From an uncultured Prevotella sp. (GTDB lineage Bacteria; Bacteroidota; Bacteroidia; Bacteroidales; Bacteroidaceae), in contig CAKQSF010000004.1 of assembly GCA_934272845.1 (NCBI GenBank), forward strand, positions 67,543 through 131,542: a stretch of DNA of 64,000 nucleotides. The letters are read 5' to 3'. A program made the translations under genes and the position numbers. Positions 9,644 through 18,530 of the stretch are shown piece after piece (the first letter of the stretch is position 1; the number at the start of each line of letters is the position of its first letter). Below the pieces are notes generated by a model. It worked only from the letters and a program-made list of their open reading frames with translations. It searched no databases and had not been told where the DNA came from.

Positions 9644-10819
9644 ATGAATATCAAGAAATCACTTTTCATGACACTGCTTGGTGGTGTTGCTGTCAGCGCT
9701 TCTGCTCAATGTGAGGCGCAGGCAGGCGCAGACGCTGCTCAATGCTGCGGAAAGACCGAGTATGTGTTCCAGCCACACGCTTACGTACAGGCGCAGTTTG
9801 GTGCCCAGTACACGCTTGGTGAGATTGGCATGGGAGACCTTATTTCTCCTAACGCTCAGATAGGTGTAGGCTATAACTTCGGAAAGGTAGTAGGTGCTCG
9901 CTTCATTGTTAATGCATGGCAGAGCAAGGGAGGTTCTGAACTCTTCGGTGAGACATACAAGTGGAAGTACAACTATGTTGCTCCTATGGTGGATGTTTCG
10001 TTCAACCTCTCTAACCTTATATCTGGTGTTAACCCTAATCGCCTTGTTGATGTTACTGCATTCGTCGGTGGAGGTGTAAACATCGCATTCAGCAATGGTG
10101 AGGCTGCTGATGTTAACAATCAGTTGATAAACAATTATGGCACTCTGCCACAGGTTAACGAATACGAGGCAAGCCAGTATCTGCGTTACCTTTGGACAGG
10201 TACTAAGGCACGTGCCGTAGGTCATGCTGCTCTTGCTGCTGACTTTAAAGTTGCTAAACAGTGGACTGTAGGTGCTGAGGTTTCTGCTAATGTTACTACA
10301 GATAAATACAACTCTAAGAAGGCTGGTAATGCTGACTGGTACTTTAATGCTCTTGTTGGCGTTAAGTATGCATTCGGTGAGACTTACAAGGAGAAGAAGA
10401 TTGAACCAGTTGCTCCAAAGATTGTTTATCGCGACCGTATCGTAGAGAAGATTGTTGAGAAGCCTGTTGAGACTAAGAAGGTTGAAACGGCTGTCGAGCC
10501 ACTGCGTATGGACATCTTCTTCAACATCTCTGGTACTAAACTTCTTGCTTCTGAGGCACAGAAGGTGGGCGAGGTTGCTGAGTACATGAAGAAGTATCCT
10601 GACACAAAGGTTACTATAACAGGTCTTGCTGATAAGGGAACAGGTAACGATAAAATCAATATCCCTCTCTCACAGAAGCGTGCTGAGATGGTTAAGGATA
10701 CTCTTATCAAGAAGTATGGCATTGCTGCCGACCGCATCACTGCAGAGGGTAAGGGCTCTTCTGAGCAGCCTTACACTATTCCTGAGTTGAACCGTGTCAG
10801 CATCTGTATCGCTAAGTAA
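9644..10819 (+). CDS. OmpA-family outer membrane protein
   Basis: This 391-residue protein has a signal peptide (cleavage near VSASAQC), an N-terminal beta-barrel of about 230 residues, a charged Val/Glu/Lys linker (VYRDRIVEKIVEKPVETKK) and a C-terminal OmpA/MotB-like peptidoglycan-binding domain (about 285-391, with FNISGTKLLASEAQKVGEVA and LSQKRAEMVKDTLIKKYGI). It is expected to anchor the outer membrane to peptidoglycan. The typical NxxLSxxRA motif appears as NIPLSQKRA. It is the last gene of the three-gene envelope cluster and is followed by a strong inverted repeat. Confidence 0.9.
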   Translation: MNIKKSLFMTLLGGVAVSASAQCEAQAGADAAQCCGKTEYVFQPHAYVQAQFGAQYTLGEIGMGDLISPNAQIGVGYNFGKVVGARFIVNAWQSKGGSELFGETYKWKYNYVAPMVDVSFNLSNLISGVNPNRLVDVTAFVGGGVNIAFSNGEAADVNNQLINNYGTLPQVNEYEASQYLRYLWTGTKARAVGHAALAADFKVAKQWTVGAEVSANVTTDKYNSKKAGNADWYFNALVGVKYAFGETYKEKKIEPVAPKIVYRDRIVEKIVEKPVETKKVETAVEPLRMDIFFNISGTKLLASEAQKVGEVAEYMKKYPDTKVTITGLADKGTGNDKINIPLSQKRAEMVKDTLIKKYGIAADRITAEGKGSSEQPYTIPELNRVSICIAK

Positions 10820-10888
10820 AGTCTCCTGATGAATTTGTAATGTTCCCTTGGAGAGGAGATAGTACCCTTTTGGGGGGAATATAATATA

Positions 10889-10953
10889 GGCAGGTTCCGT
10901 GAATGTTCATGGATGATATTAATAATGTTCATGTAACGTTTACGGAACTTGCC
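10889..10953. promoter_or_regulatory. Long inverted repeat upstream of secreted-protein gene
   Basis: GGCAGGTTCCGTGAATGTTC and GAACTTGCC/TACGGAAC form an imperfect stem of about 22 bp around a 20-base loop. No T-run follows on either strand, so it is not a typical intrinsic terminator. It may be a processing or regulatory hairpin between the OmpA-like gene and the following gene. Confidence 0.55.
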
Positions 10954-10989
10954 ACTTTAAGATATTAATTAGTAAGGAGAGAATTGAAT

Positions 10990-12174
10990 ATGATGAAGAA
11001 ATTTTTACTCGCTATTATTGCTTCTGCAATGACCGTTGGTGTTAATGCGCAGGTAAACGGTGACGGTTACTACCGTGTTACAAACCTTGGATACAAATAT
11101 ATGGGTTCGCCAAACAGGAATACATATGTTTTCGTAGACCACGATAAGGCTCTTATCAGCACCACGGCAGGCACAGGACAGAACTTTCAGGCAATAACAT
11201 TGTATGAGGATGTCAACAGATCACCGATTAGTGATCCTGCAAGTGTTATTTATGCTAAGATTAATGGAAACAATGTAGATCTAGAAGGACAGGGAACAAG
11301 TGTCTCAAGAATGACTGATGCTAAACTTACACTGACTCAGAATAACAAAGCAAACAGTTATCAGTTGTCGGCTGTTAAGTCTGGAATGACATTGTATCTT
11401 TGGGCTTCCACTTGGAATTTATGGGATAATTTCGCAATAACAACAACTATATCTAATAGTAAGGTCGCGTTTAAATATTGGGCTATATATCCTATATCAT
11501 CAAGTTCTTCTGACAATTACTTCGGTGTTAAACCAACATTAAATGCTGGTGGTAAGTATTATGCACCGTTCTATGCTTCTTTCCCATTCAAGTTTGCTTC
11601 TACAGGAATGAAGGCATATTATGTTAAGAGTTATGATACAGAGCATTTTGCTCTTGAAGAAATAACATCAGAGGTTAAACCTGGAGGTACTCCTATGCTG
11701 ATAGAGTGTAGTTCTGAGGATCCTTCTAACAATCGTTTGGACCTTCTTTATGGTAACTATGGTACTGTAAGCGGCAACAAACTCTCAGGGGTTTATTTCT
11801 GTAATGACTTTGTTGATGGATATGCTAATGCACGTGTTACGTTTGATGCAAAGACAATGCGCGTTTGGAACGTAGAAAATGGTCAATTAGTTCTTTCTAC
11901 TGCTACTGATAACCTTCACTCAAGCGCTTATACCAATGAGTTAAAGCATGGTTATCTCAACGCCAATCAGTCTTATCTGAAGGTTTCTTCAAATGTTAAC
12001 AGTACTTTGACGATTGGTACAACAGGCGTAGAGGGTGTTAAATCATATGACGAAAACGCTGAGCCTGTATCATACACAACTATAGGTGGCGTTAAGATTG
12101 ACGCACCAAAGGCAGGTATGGGCATCGTTGTTGTAAAGTATAGCGATGGTACCGTTCGTAAGGTGACATATTAA
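10990..12174 (+). CDS. Secreted protein of unknown function with Prevotella-type C-terminal tail
   Basis: This 394-residue protein has a clear signal peptide (MMKKFLLAIIASAMTVGVNAQ). A TTG two codons upstream could also start the frame, but the ATG fits the signal peptide better. The body is Thr/Asn/Tyr-rich with predicted beta strands (DGYYRVTNLGYKYMG). No enzyme motif is visible. The last residues (YTTIGGVKIDAPKAGMGIVV, then KYSDGTVRKVTY) follow a pattern common at the ends of Prevotella/Bacteroides secreted proteins and reminiscent of a sorting or beta-sandwich tail (inference). It is followed by a strong bidirectional terminator. Confidence 0.8.
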   Translation: MMKKFLLAIIASAMTVGVNAQVNGDGYYRVTNLGYKYMGSPNRNTYVFVDHDKALISTTAGTGQNFQAITLYEDVNRSPISDPASVIYAKINGNNVDLEGQGTSVSRMTDAKLTLTQNNKANSYQLSAVKSGMTLYLWASTWNLWDNFAITTTISNSKVAFKYWAIYPISSSSSDNYFGVKPTLNAGGKYYAPFYASFPFKFASTGMKAYYVKSYDTEHFALEEITSEVKPGGTPMLIECSSEDPSNNRLDLLYGNYGTVSGNKLSGVYFCNDFVDGYANARVTFDAKTMRVWNVENGQLVLSTATDNLHSSAYTNELKHGYLNANQSYLKVSSNVNSTLTIGTTGVEGVKSYDENAEPVSYTTIGGVKIDAPKAGMGIVVVKYSDGTVRKVTY

Positions 12175-12231
12175 TCGACAAATATAAATCAGTATTATTA
12201 CGTTTATTGTGAAGCAATGGTACTGATAATA

Positions 12232-12286
12232 TTAAACAAACAATCCAGCAGAGGGATATCCCCTTTGCTGGATTGTTTGTTTAATA
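12232..12286. terminator. Strong palindromic terminator
   Basis: TTAAACAAACAATCCAGCA pairs with TGCTGGATTGTTTGTTTAA around GAGGGATATCCCCTT. The stem is followed by T-rich sequence and lies 58 bases after the secreted-protein stop codon. It could act in both directions. Confidence 0.8.
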
Positions 12287-12326
12287 ATATGCCTTCGGAT
12301 GTTTACACAGTGTTTAACCATCGGGC

Positions 12327-12650
12327 AATCACCGTCTAGTTTAAACGTAATCATCGGACAATCACCGTCTAGTTTAAACGTAATCATCGGCAATCACTGT
12401 CTAATATAACCGTAATCATCCGATAATCACCGTCTTGTTTAAACGTAATCATCGGCAATCACCGTCTTATATAACCGTAATCATCCATAAATCACCGTCT
12501 TGTTTAAACGTAATCATCGGCAATCACTGTCTAATATAACCGTAATCATCCGACAATCACCGTCTGGTTTAAGCGTAACCATAGGAAAATTACCGTCTAA
12601 TATAACCGTAAACATCTGAAAAATCACCGTCTAATATAAACAAAAAACTC
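12327..12650. repeat. Tandem array of about 33-bp units, two alternating types
   Basis: Ten units begin AATCACCGTC or a close variant, spaced 33,32,33,32,33,32,33,33,34 bp. Two types mostly alternate: one carries GTTTAAACGTAATCATCGG, the other ATATAACCGTAATCATCC. The array is contiguous, without unique spacers. The last unit runs into a hairpin (AAAAAACTCGC...GCGAGTTTTTT) and an inverted half unit (about 12690-12715, TATGAGACGGTGATT). It fills the gap between the convergent secreted-protein and DUF1846 genes. Confidence 0.9.
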
Positions 12651-12677
12651 GCAAGTGAAGAACTCGCGAGTTTTTTA
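12643..12677. terminator. Terminator hairpin at end of tandem array
   Basis: AAAAAACTCGCAAGTG and AACTCGCGAGTTTTTT form a stem with A-run before and T-run after, a bidirectional terminator between convergent genes. Confidence 0.65.
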
Positions 12678-12739
12678 AAAGTTTATATGAGACGGTGATT
12701 TGTGCCTGGTTACGTTAAAGGGTGGGGATGATGTCCCGC

Positions 12740-14203
12740 CTATTTCTTCTTAACAGGGTCACATGTGAGCCCTATTCCCAGTTTCTTGAATATCTTATGG
12801 TCTACCTCTGATAGCATTACTGTAGAGTGAACCTGGCAACCACGCAGGGCAGGGAGTTGCGCAAGAGCCTTGCGACAGTTCTCATCAGCCTGACTAAGTA
12901 CTGATAAAGCAACGAGAACCTCATCGGTATGAAGGCGTGGGTTGTTACCACCAAGATAGTCTATCTTCGTCTTCTGGATAGGTTCTATCATGTTTTGCGG
13001 TATAAGACGCACGTTATGGTCAATGCCTGCAAGATACTTTGTAGCGTTAAGCAACAGTGCTGCGCTTGGACCAAGGAGGTCTGTAGACTTTGATGTAATC
13101 ATAGTACCATCGGCAAGTTCAATTGCTGCGCATGGAGTACCTGTCTCATCACGGCGTTGTTTAGCCACAGTAGTAACCTTACGGGTTGCTGTAGTAATCT
13201 TAGCCTGGTTGAAGAGCATCTGAATCTTCTGCACTTCGCTCTCGTTGTCGGCACCATTAGCGAACTTATTGGTGGCTGCATAGTAACGACGTATTATCTC
13301 ATCCTTTGATGCTTGACAGCAAACTTCATCGTCAGAGATGCAGAATCCTACCATGTTCACGCCCATATCGGTTGGTGATTTGTATGGATTGCTGCCGTAT
13401 ATGCCTTCGAAGAGGGCGTTGAGGACAGGGAATATCTCTATGTCACGGTTGTAATTGATGGCTATCTTGTTGTAGGCCTCAAGGTGGAACGGATCAATCA
13501 TGTTCACATCGTTAAGGTCTGCCGTTGCGGCTTCGTACGCAATGTTTACTGGATGCTTCAAAGGAAGGTTCCAAACAGGGAATGTTTCGAACTTAGCATA
13601 TCCTGCCTCTACACCACGTTTGTGCTCATTGTAGAGTTGGGATAGGCATACTGCCATCTTACCAGAGCCTGGTCCAGGTGCAGTAACGATGACAAGAGGG
13701 CGCTCGGTCTCTACATAGTCGTTCTTGCCGAAACCTTCATCGCTGGCGATAAGGTCCACATTGTGTGGGTAACCGTCAATAAGGTAGTGTACGTAAGACT
13801 TGATACCGAGACGAGTAAGACGTTGGCGGAATGCATCGGCAGAGTGTTGTCCACTGTAGTGGGTCAATACTACAGAGCCAACGTAGAAACCGCGTTTGAT
13901 GAACTCATCGCGAAGGCGCAACACGTCCTCATCGTATGTAATGCCAAGGTCAGCACGTACCTTGTTCTTCTCAATGTCTTCAGCGCTGATAACGATAACA
14001 ATCTCGATGTGATCGCTCAACTTATGGAACATTCTCAGTTTAGAGTCAGGCTGGAAACCTGGCAGCACTCGGCTTGCATGATGGTCATCGAAGAGTTTTC
14101 CTCCAAGTTCAAGGTAGAGTTTTCCACTGAACTTTGCGATGCGTTCCTTGATGTGTTCAGACTGAATACGTATGTATTTGTCGTTGTCAAAACCTATCTT
14201 CAT
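12740..14203 (-). CDS. DUF1846 family protein
   Basis: This 487-residue cytoplasmic protein matches the DUF1846 family (MKIGFDNDKYIRIQSEHIKE at the N-terminus, ELGGKLFDDHHASRVLPGFQ nearby, both characteristic). A glycine-rich loop TAPGPGSGKMAVCLSQLY near residue 180 resembles a nucleotide-binding loop. Family proteins are widespread in Firmicutes and Bacteroidetes and their biochemical role is not settled as far as I know. The gene starts 12 bp after ribH on the same strand, so it probably shares the riboflavin transcript. A link to flavin or nucleotide metabolism is inference from position only. Confidence 0.93.
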   Translation of the reverse strand: MKIGFDNDKYIRIQSEHIKERIAKFSGKLYLELGGKLFDDHHASRVLPGFQPDSKLRMFHKLSDHIEIVIVISAEDIEKNKVRADLGITYDEDVLRLRDEFIKRGFYVGSVVLTHYSGQHSADAFRQRLTRLGIKSYVHYLIDGYPHNVDLIASDEGFGKNDYVETERPLVIVTAPGPGSGKMAVCLSQLYNEHKRGVEAGYAKFETFPVWNLPLKHPVNIAYEAATADLNDVNMIDPFHLEAYNKIAINYNRDIEIFPVLNALFEGIYGSNPYKSPTDMGVNMVGFCISDDEVCCQASKDEIIRRYYAATNKFANGADNESEVQKIQMLFNQAKITTATRKVTTVAKQRRDETGTPCAAIELADGTMITSKSTDLLGPSAALLLNATKYLAGIDHNVRLIPQNMIEPIQKTKIDYLGGNNPRLHTDEVLVALSVLSQADENCRKALAQLPALRGCQVHSTVMLSEVDHKIFKKLGIGLTCDPVKKK

Positions 14204-14215
14204 TATCTCTTCGTA

Positions 14216-14677
14216 TTAGAAGTTCTTGTTGAGGTTTATCATTTCTATGGCTGATATCATGGCGTCTGCGCCCTTATTGCCAGCCTTTGTGCCAGCGCGT
14301 TCTACTGCTTGTTCTATGCTGTCGGTAGTAAGGATGCCGTTAAGTACAGGTATTCCGCTCTTCATCGCAGCCTGTGCTATGCCCTTTGCAGACTCGTTAG
14401 CAACCATATCAAAGTGAGGTGTTGCGCCACGTATTACTGCTCCGAGGCATACTACGGCGTCAAACTTGCCAGATTCAGCCATTTTCTGTGCGGTGAGAGG
14501 TATCTCAAAAGCACCAGGAACGTATGCAAGGGTGAGGTTGTCAGTATCACCGCCATGGCGAACGAAACAGTCTTCTGCTCCTGTTATGAGGTGAGAAACG
14601 ATGAAATCATTAAAACGAGAGGCTACAATGCCTATCTTTTGGCCTTCTGCGACCAGTTTTCCTTCTACTATCTTCAT
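14216..14677 (-). CDS. ribH: 6,7-dimethyl-8-ribityllumazine synthase
   Basis: Condenses 5-amino-6-ribitylaminouracil with 3,4-dihydroxy-2-butanone 4-phosphate, the penultimate step of riboflavin synthesis. The 153-residue length is normal. Conserved parts are visible: [15 protein letters not shown] near the N-terminus, [15 protein letters not shown], and [20 protein letters not shown] with the phosphate-binding and catalytic His region. It lies downstream of ribBA after a 433-bp spacer filled by a 44-bp tandem array, and directly upstream of the DUF1846 gene. Confidence 0.96.
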   Translation of the reverse strand: MKIVEGKLVAEGQKIGIVASRFNDFIVSHLITGAEDCFVRHGGDTDNLTLAYVPGAFEIPLTAQKMAESGKFDAVVCLGAVIRGATPHFDMVANESAKGIAQAAMKSGIPVLNGILTTDSIEQAVERAGTKAGNKGADAMISAIEMINLNKNF

Positions 14678-15110
14678 ATCGATTGGTTTGTTTGTGTATT
14701 TTTTTTAAAGGGAAGAGAACAGTACATTAAGATGGTAATGCTATTGCATTCACTGGTGTTCTTAATATTGTTAACAGCCTTAGTTGTTCTTCTTTCTAAC
14801 AGTTTGTTATGAAAATTATAGTCTAAGTTGTTTCTTTTTCTAACAGTTTGTTACGAAAAATACAGCCTTAGTTGTTCTTCTTTCTAACAGTTTGTTACGA
14901 AAAATACAGCCTTAGTTGTTCTTCATTCTAACAGTTTGTTACGAAAAATACAGCCTTAGTTGTTCTTCATTCTAACAGTTTGTAACGAAAAATACAACCT
15001 TAGTTGTTCTTCTTTCTAACAGTTTGTTACGAAAATTGTAGTCTAATTTTTTTCTTTTTCTAACAGTTTGTTATGGAATTCGGTGCTGTTAACATCTCTT
15101 GAACAGTCTG
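14678..15110. other. Spacer between ribBA and ribH
   Basis: The 433-bp gap in the riboflavin cluster consists mainly of a tandem array (14775-15075). I see no gene and no promoter with both boxes in the remainder. Confidence 0.6.
14775..15075. repeat. Tandem array of seven 44-bp units
   Basis: Units contain CTAACAGTTTGTTACGAAAA and CAGCCTTAGTTGTTCTTC. CTAACAGTTT recurs every 44 bp seven times from about 14797 to 15060. The outer units are more diverged (AGTCTAAGTTGTTTC, GTCTAATTTTTTTC) than the inner ones, which are nearly identical. No spacers, so not CRISPR. It lies inside the riboflavin cluster, where it would be transcribed if the genes form one operon. Confidence 0.9.
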
Positions 15111-16337
15111 TTATTTATTCTTAGGCTTCTTAACGTGTAGCAGATGTCCCATCTTTGCGTACTTAGTGTACATATAGAATTCATCCTTTTCGTTACAAGT
15201 CATTTCTATAGGTTCGCGTGAAACGACCTTAAGTCCGAATCCATCAATGCCAGAAATCTTCAGTGGATTGTTGGTCATGAGTATCAGTTCCTTAATGCCC
15301 AGGTCGGCAAGGATGCTTGCTCCAGTGCCATATTCGCGCAAATCAGCCGCAAATCCCAGTGCAATGTTAGCCTCCACAGTATCCATTCCCTGGTCTTGCA
15401 GGTGGTAAGCACGCAGTTTGTTGATAAGACCTATGCCGCGACCTTCCTGTCGCAGATATAGCAATACGCCCCTTCCACGTTTCTCTATGCGCTTTAACGC
15501 CTCTGCAAGTTGCTCACCGCAGTCGCAACGAAGGCTACCGAAGGCATCGCCCGTAAGACATTCAGAGTGTACACGGCACAGAACAGGCTCAGGAGTGGTA
15601 ACATCTCCCTTTACCAATGCTACGTGATGTTCTCCCGTAATCTTGTTGATGAAGCCCACAGCGCGGAACGTTCCATATTTGGTTGGTAATTCGGCATCAG
15701 TTACTTTCTCAATAAGTTTCTCCGTACGGCGGCGATATTCTACGAGAGATTTTACCGTAATGCAGACTAATTCGTGTTCAGCAGCCAGTTCCTTCAGTTC
15801 TTTTGTGCGCATCATGGTTCCGTCTTCGCGCATCACTTCGCAGCACAGTCCAGCCTCTACGAGTCCAGCCATGCGGCATAGGTCAACGGTAGCCTCTGTG
15901 TGTCCGGTACGAACCAGTACGCCCCCTTCCCTTGCTTGCAGCGGGAACATGTGTCCAGGACGTCGGAAGTCGATAGGCTTAGAGTTAGGGTCAGCAATGG
16001 CACGTGCCGTAATGCCGCGTTCGACAGCAGAGATACCCGTTGTCGTTGTGATGTGGTCTACGCTAACAGTGAAAGCCGTTTGGTGGTTATCGCTGTTGTG
16101 CATGACCATCTGTGGTAGATCAAGTTTCTCGCATAACGCCTTGCTCATAGGCATACAGATAAGTCCTTTAGCAATGCTTGCCATCATATTAACGTTCTCT
16201 GTCGTTGCGAACTGTGCCGCACAGATAAGGTCTCCCTCGTTTTCGCGGTCGGGATCATCTATAACGAGGATGCATTTTCCAGCCTTCAGAGCCTCAAGAG
16301 CCTCGTCAACGGTATTGAATTGAAAATCTTCTTGCAT
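15111..16337 (-). CDS. ribBA: Bifunctional 3,4-dihydroxy-2-butanone 4-phosphate synthase / GTP cyclohydrolase II
   Basis: Supplies both precursors of riboflavin. Residues 1-205 are the RibB domain (acidic metal site [26 protein letters not shown]). Residues about 206-408 are the RibA domain, with zinc ligands in [20 protein letters not shown] (C-x10-C-x-C), the nucleotide-binding [10 protein letters not shown] and the C-terminal TNNPLKI. Length is typical for the fusion. Start ATG lies 30 bp after ribE on the same strand, supporting cotranscription. Confidence 0.96.
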   Translation of the reverse strand: MQEDFQFNTVDEALEALKAGKCILVIDDPDRENEGDLICAAQFATTENVNMMASIAKGLICMPMSKALCEKLDLPQMVMHNSDNHQTAFTVSVDHITTTTGISAVERGITARAIADPNSKPIDFRRPGHMFPLQAREGGVLVRTGHTEATVDLCRMAGLVEAGLCCEVMREDGTMMRTKELKELAAEHELVCITVKSLVEYRRRTEKLIEKVTDAELPTKYGTFRAVGFINKITGEHHVALVKGDVTTPEPVLCRVHSECLTGDAFGSLRCDCGEQLAEALKRIEKRGRGVLLYLRQEGRGIGLINKLRAYHLQDQGMDTVEANIALGFAADLREYGTGASILADLGIKELILMTNNPLKISGIDGFGLKVVSREPIEMTCNEKDEFYMYTKYAKMGHLLHVKKPKNK

Positions 16338-16367
16338 GTTTTTAGTTCCAAGTAAAAGGTGTGTAAA

Positions 16368-17045
16368 CTACCTATTGTTCATAAAATTACGATACATGCT
16401 AATCTTCTTTTCATTATCAGCATGATTATTCTTAGTGTCGTTATCCTTTGTGTGGGTATTTGGTATGAGTAATTTCTCTACATATTTCGCCAAGACATCA
16501 TTCTCAATGTTCACCGTATCGCCCACTTTTGCAGCGTGAAGTGTCGTAGCCCCCTGTGTATGTGGGATTAGAGAAACAGCGAATGATGTTTCCTTAACCT
16601 TGGCAACGGTAAGACTTACGCCTTGAATCGTTACGCTACCTTTCTCTATGATGTAGTGCATCAAGGTGTTAGAGCAATCTATCCACAACCAGATGGCGTT
16701 ATCGTCATTAATGCGTTGACATATTTTTCCAGTTCCGTCAACATGTCCTTGCACGATGTGTCCGCCCAAACGTGATTGTAATGTTAATGCTCTTTCAAGG
16801 TTAACCTCGCTTCCTGGTTTCAGAGAAGCGAGTGATGTGCGTTTAACGGTCTCAGGCATTACGTCAGCCGTGAAGCCAGTTGGTGTCATAGAGGTTACCG
16901 TAAGACATACACCGTTGGTAGCGATACTATCTCCAACCAGTGTGCCTTGCATAACCAGCGAAGCCTCTATCTCCAGTGTGATGCTTTTAACACCCCGTCG
17001 TATAGCCTTAATCCGCCCTATTTCTTCTACAATTCCTGTGAACAT
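16368..17045 (-). CDS. ribE: Riboflavin synthase alpha subunit
   Basis: Dismutates two 6,7-dimethyl-8-ribityllumazine molecules to riboflavin. It starts with the family hallmark MFTGIVEEIG, and the two lumazine-binding repeats are visible (residues 1-95 and 96-195, with GGHIVQGHVDGTG between them). At 225 residues it has an extra charged tail of about 28 residues (THTKDNDTKNNHADNEKK) beyond the usual end. The start codon sits three bases from the end of a 239-bp hairpin element that separates it from ribD, so its leader is provided by that element. Confidence 0.95.
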   Translation of the reverse strand: MFTGIVEEIGRIKAIRRGVKSITLEIEASLVMQGTLVGDSIATNGVCLTVTSMTPTGFTADVMPETVKRTSLASLKPGSEVNLERALTLQSRLGGHIVQGHVDGTGKICQRINDDNAIWLWIDCSNTLMHYIIEKGSVTIQGVSLTVAKVKETSFAVSLIPHTQGATTLHAAKVGDTVNIENDVLAKYVEKLLIPNTHTKDNDTKNNHADNEKKISMYRNFMNNR

Positions 17046-17047
17046 TT

Positions 17048-17286
17048 AGTAATGTTAAAAAAATAACTTGATTATTTTATAAATGTTAGAGTAATGTTAT
17101 TTTGTACTGTTTTTATTTCACCTTGCTGGCTATTTTATGGCTATTAATCAGTCCCGAAGCGCGCATCGCCCCCCTCTGTTTTCGCTTCTCCCCCGTTTGT
17201 TGGTGGATGGCACCCATGTTTATATTCCCACAAATATCTCAGCAATCTGAGACAAGAACTGCACAAGTTATTTCTTCAACATTACT
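17048..17286 (-). repeat. Hairpin element (AGTAATG family), copy A, between ribD and ribE
   Basis: The ends AGTAATGTTAAAAAAATAAC and TTATTTCTTCAACATTACT are terminal inverted repeats. The interior matches the other copies in reverse orientation (core GCTATTAATCAGTCCCGA) with about 40 bp of extra sequence near the centre. It fills the ribE-ribD gap exactly: one end begins 3 bp from the ribE start codon and the other touches the ribD stop codon. Confidence 0.85.
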
Positions 17287-18473
17287 TAATCTTCGTTATG
17301 AATGTTGGCAGAACCGTTAATGATAGAATTATTAACCAATCCGCTAATGAGAATATCTTCCCCAATAGGCATAACGACCCTGTCGTGCAGCGTAATGGCA
17401 TCTGCCATCATCTCTATTCCGTCACCTTCAACAGGTGTTTTTGCCATTTTTCCGCCGATAATCTTAGGTGCGATAAACGCCATAACCTCGTCAATCAGCC
17501 CTTCCTTGAGTAGTGCTTCGCTCAGTGTACCACCGCTTTCCAGCAGTATGCTGTCTATTTTTTCGGCTCGAGCGCGTTGTGTTAGTTCCTTAAGCGTATT
17601 GCAGTTCCATAATACTACGCCTGCTTCTCTCAGCATTTGCAGTTTTTCCTCGTCCGCCCCATCAGCGTAAACCACCACTGTTGTAATCTCCCTTGCAGTG
17701 CTAACCAGTTGGCTTTCCATCGGAATGCGAGCCTGTCTGTCAGCCACAATGCGTATAGGGTGGCGTACTTCATGTTCCATCAGTCCCATACTCTCTAACA
17801 CCTCGGGGCTTAATCTGACGTTAAGCATAGGGTCATCGGCAATCACCGTGCCAATGCCGCATAGTATAGCAGCGTTAATTCTGCGCACCTTATGCACATA
17901 TTCACGTGCTTTCTCTCCCGTTACCCATCTGCTGTCACCTGTTGTAGTGGCAATTTTACCATCAAGAGTCATTGCCCATTTCGCGGTAATCCATGGTGCA
18001 TCTGTAGTGATATACTTCAGAAAAGCCCTGTTCTGCGTACGCAATTGTTTAACAAGGGCCTCCGCAATAGGTGTTCCCTCCATTACGTCTACCTCAATAC
18101 CAGCCTTTCTCAGTATCTCCAGTCCTTTGCCCGCAACGAGAGGGTTAGGGTCGTTCAGTCCAACAACAACGCGTGCTATGCCATGCTCTATGATGGCATC
18201 GGTACATGGAGGTTGGTGACCTTCGTGACAGCAAGGCTCCAGTGTTACATACATAGTGGCCCCTTTACAGTCAACTCCCTTCTCTTCCGCATCCTTAAAT
18301 GCAGCCCTTTCTGCGTGTAACTCACCGTATTTTGCGTGATACCCTTTGGCTATCACCTCGTCATCTCTTACCACCAGTGCCCCGACAAGCGGATTGGGGT
18401 TTACCCAACCTTCGCCTTTCTGCGCCAGAAGCATGGCATCCTGCATCAGTAATAAATCGTCGTCTGTTATCAT
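17286..18473 (-). CDS. ribD: Bifunctional diaminohydroxyphosphoribosylaminopyrimidine deaminase / 5-amino-6-(5-phosphoribosylamino)uracil reductase
   Basis: Carries out the second and third steps of the pyrimidine branch of riboflavin synthesis. The N-terminal cytidine-deaminase-like domain has zinc ligands in GELHAERAAF and LEPCCHEGHQPPC. The C-terminal reductase (about 150-380) has ITAKWAMTLDGKIATTTGDS and RWVTGEKAREYVH. Length 395 is slightly above typical. It is the first gene of the riboflavin cluster, with a good promoter just upstream, and no FMN riboswitch is recognisable in its leader. Confidence 0.95.
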   Translation of the reverse strand: MITDDDLLLMQDAMLLAQKGEGWVNPNPLVGALVVRDDEVIAKGYHAKYGELHAERAAFKDAEEKGVDCKGATMYVTLEPCCHEGHQPPCTDAIIEHGIARVVVGLNDPNPLVAGKGLEILRKAGIEVDVMEGTPIAEALVKQLRTQNRAFLKYITTDAPWITAKWAMTLDGKIATTTGDSRWVTGEKAREYVHKVRRINAAILCGIGTVIADDPMLNVRLSPEVLESMGLMEHEVRHPIRIVADRQARIPMESQLVSTAREITTVVVYADGADEEKLQMLREAGVVLWNCNTLKELTQRARAEKIDSILLESGGTLSEALLKEGLIDEVMAFIAPKIIGGKMAKTPVEGDGIEMMADAITLHDRVVMPIGEDILISGLVNNSIINGSANIHNED

Positions 18474-18530
18474 TTTGTTGATGTATCGTTACATAGTACA
18501 AGTTTAAATGCACCATATAAATATAGTTTG

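Noticed and set aside
9659..10225. 188-codon minus-strand frame
   Set aside because: Antisense to the OmpA-family gene, which has clear domains and a signal peptide.
12327..12650. CRISPR-like periodic repeats
   Set aside because: Units are contiguous with no unique spacers and no cas genes are in the window; a tandem array.
14775..15075. CRISPR-like periodic repeats
   Set aside because: 44-bp units follow one another directly without spacers.
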